Positions 29,565-30,310 of a DNA stretch of 30,310 nucleotides are shown piece by piece (position 1 is the first letter of the stretch; the number at the start of each line of letters is the position of its first letter). A model generated the notes under the pieces. It searched no databases and had not been told where the DNA came from. It was given only the letters and a program-made list of their open reading frames with translations. The translations under genes and the position numbers were made by a program. Origin of the DNA: Mageeibacillus sp. UBA3781 (GTDB taxonomy: Bacteria > Bacillota > Clostridia > Saccharofermentanales > Saccharofermentanaceae); the NCBI GenBank assembly GCA_002368805.1, contig DFFH01000054.1, positions 1 to 30,310 on the forward strand. The letters are read 5' to 3'.

Positions 29565-30310
29565 TTATTCCTTCGGGATCTGTGTTGTCTTTATGATTTC
29601 TTTCGCAATATCCTCGGCGGTGATCTCTTTAAATTCCGCCTCCGGAGTAAGGATCATTCTATGGCACATCACAGCAGCAAATACTGCCTGCACGTCATCC
29701 GGGATCACGTAGTCTCTATCCGTCATGTAGGCGTGTGCTTTTGCCATAGCGGTAAGCGCCAGCGAAGCACGCGGACTTCCGCCTCTTGCCAGCATCTTGT
29801 GATTTCTCGTCCTGTCCATCAGGGCGACGATATATTTAAGAACTCTGTACTTGACGTACATTTTCGAGGTCTCTTCCTGCATCGAAAGGATGTCCTCCAG
29901 CGTGCAGATCGGCGAGATCTCAGAGAGCGGATTGGCACCGTTCTGACGGTTCGCGAGCATCTCGATCTCACTATCCTGGGAAGGATATCCCATCGAGGTG
30001 CGGATCATGAAACGGTCCATCTGGGAGTCCGGCAGGAGCGATGTGCCCGATGCGCCGGACGGGTTCTGTGTCGCAATAACGACGAACGGTTTCGGCAGAT
30101 AATAAGTATTATCATCCACCGTGACCTGACCTTCTTCCATTGCTTCGAGGAGCGCCGACTGGGTACGGGAGGAAGCTCGGTTCAGCTCGTCCGCCAGGAA
30201 AAGATTGTGGAAGACCGCACCCTTCTGATACTTCATCGTGTGCGTCTCCTGATCCAGCAGCGAGAAACCGGTAATGTCGGAAGGCAGTACATCCGGAGTG
30301 AACTGGACAC
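29565..30310 (-). CDS. MoxR-family AAA+ ATPase (N-terminus beyond the window)
   Basis: The C-terminal 247 or so residues of a MoxR ATPase; the open frame reaches the window edge and begins with VQFTPDVLPSDITGFSLLD, so the Walker A loop is outside. Visible motifs are the Walker B region LFLADELNRA, the SRTQSALLEAMEEGQVTVD segment, sensor 1 VVIATQNP, the LPDSQMDRFMIR arginine-finger region and the C-terminal lid with sensor 2 in GGSPRASLALTAMAKAHA. MoxR proteins act with DUF58 and transglutaminase or VWA-domain partners as chaperone-like ATPases. Here the gene is the first visible member of a MoxR-DUF58-transglutaminase operon. An internal ATG at 30236 is not the real start. Confidence 0.93.
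   Translation of the reverse strand, partial: VQFTPDVLPSDITGFSLLDQETHTMKYQKGAVFHNLFLADELNRASSRTQSALLEAMEEGQVTVDDNTYYLPKPFVVIATQNPSGASGTSLLPDSQMDRFMIRTSMGYPSQDSEIEMLANRQNGANPLSEISPICTLEDILSMQEETSKMYVKYRVLKYIVALMDRTRNHKMLARGGSPRASLALTAMAKAHAYMTDRDYVIPDDVQAVFAAVMCHRMILTPEAEFKEITAEDIAKEIIKTTQIPKE

Larger units (their letters stand above)
181..29742. repeat. Interspersed word AAAAGCAC / GTGCTTTT (long form CTCGAAAAGCACT)
   Basis: Hand count finds 26 copies. GTGCTTTT starts at 181, 5129, 8946, 9210, 12900, 14791, 15684, 17061, 17256, 19530, 21162, 25956 and 29735. AAAAGCAC starts at 727, 9943, 9969, 12045, 12917, 21773, 21935, 24216, 24520, 24710, 26452, 26485 and 28197. The full 13-mer is exact at 17255-17267, 19529-19541, 21161-21173 and 21769-21781. 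Chance expectation for an octamer on two strands of this length is about one. The span given covers first to last copy, not one element. Confidence 0.85.

Noticed and set aside
1..30310. tRNA, rRNA, insertion sequence or prophage
   Set aside because: No cloverleaf, rRNA core sequence, transposase, integrase or phage structural gene was recognised on either strand.

Overview
The window looks like a chromosomal segment of an anaerobic, fermentative, low- to mid-GC Gram-positive bacterium of the class Clostridia (gut or rumen type). The reasons are a butyrate kinase next to a phosphotransacetylase, a two-subunit Fe-S fumarase, an intracellular GH115 alpha-glucuronidase for xylan side chains, VanR/VanS-like signalling, strong AGGAGG-type ribosome binding sites and sigma-A promoters. 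No rRNA, tRNA, prophage, insertion sequence or CRISPR array was found. Genes are closely packed on both strands and base composition is fairly even, except for one AT-rich intergenic island at about 21.5-22.0 kb.

Layout. 1-1.7 kb: the end of buk, then pta (acyl-phosphate and acyl-CoA exchange, with ATP from fermentation). 1.8-4.9 kb: a surface lipoprotein with calcium-binding repeats and a C-type lectin domain, a YfcE-like phosphodiesterase, and a zinc-ribbon/coiled-coil membrane protein closed by a strong terminator. 5.1-6.0 kb: a promoter-small gene pair-terminator unit encoding two short membrane proteins. 6.0-8.3 kb: larB-larC for nickel-pincer cofactor synthesis, LarC carrying a large His-rich insert. 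8.3-9.9 kb, minus strand: fumarase alpha and beta subunits with a clear promoter. 10.1-12.8 kb: a lipoprotein, then an ECF sigma factor overlapping a probable membrane anti-sigma factor. 12.8-17.1 kb, minus strand: a zinc-ribbon membrane protein coupled to the GH115 enzyme. 17.3-19.3 kb: an OmpR-type response regulator and its histidine kinase. 19.5-21.5 kb, minus strand: a DUF4349 lipoprotein and a PD-(D/E)XK-like protein. 21.5-22.1 kb: a 639-bp divergent intergenic region with a phased repeat array. 22.1-25.3 kb: an FtsX-type ABC permease and its ATPase, plausibly the output of the two-component system. 25.4-30.3 kb, minus strand: a DUF937 protein and a MoxR-DUF58-transglutaminase operon whose first gene runs off the window.

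Two signals stand out beyond ordinary genes. First, the AT-rich island upstream of the ABC operon holds six 35-bp degenerate repeats whose starts alternate exactly 53, 43, 53, 43, 53 bp (three 96-bp units). These steps are close to whole turns of the double helix, although the repeats themselves have diverged. Second, the octamer AAAAGCAC/GTGCTTTT occurs about 26 times where about one is expected by chance, often inside the longer form CTCGAAAAGCACT, in genes and between them. It behaves like a genome-wide word such as an uptake or chromosome-organisation signal.
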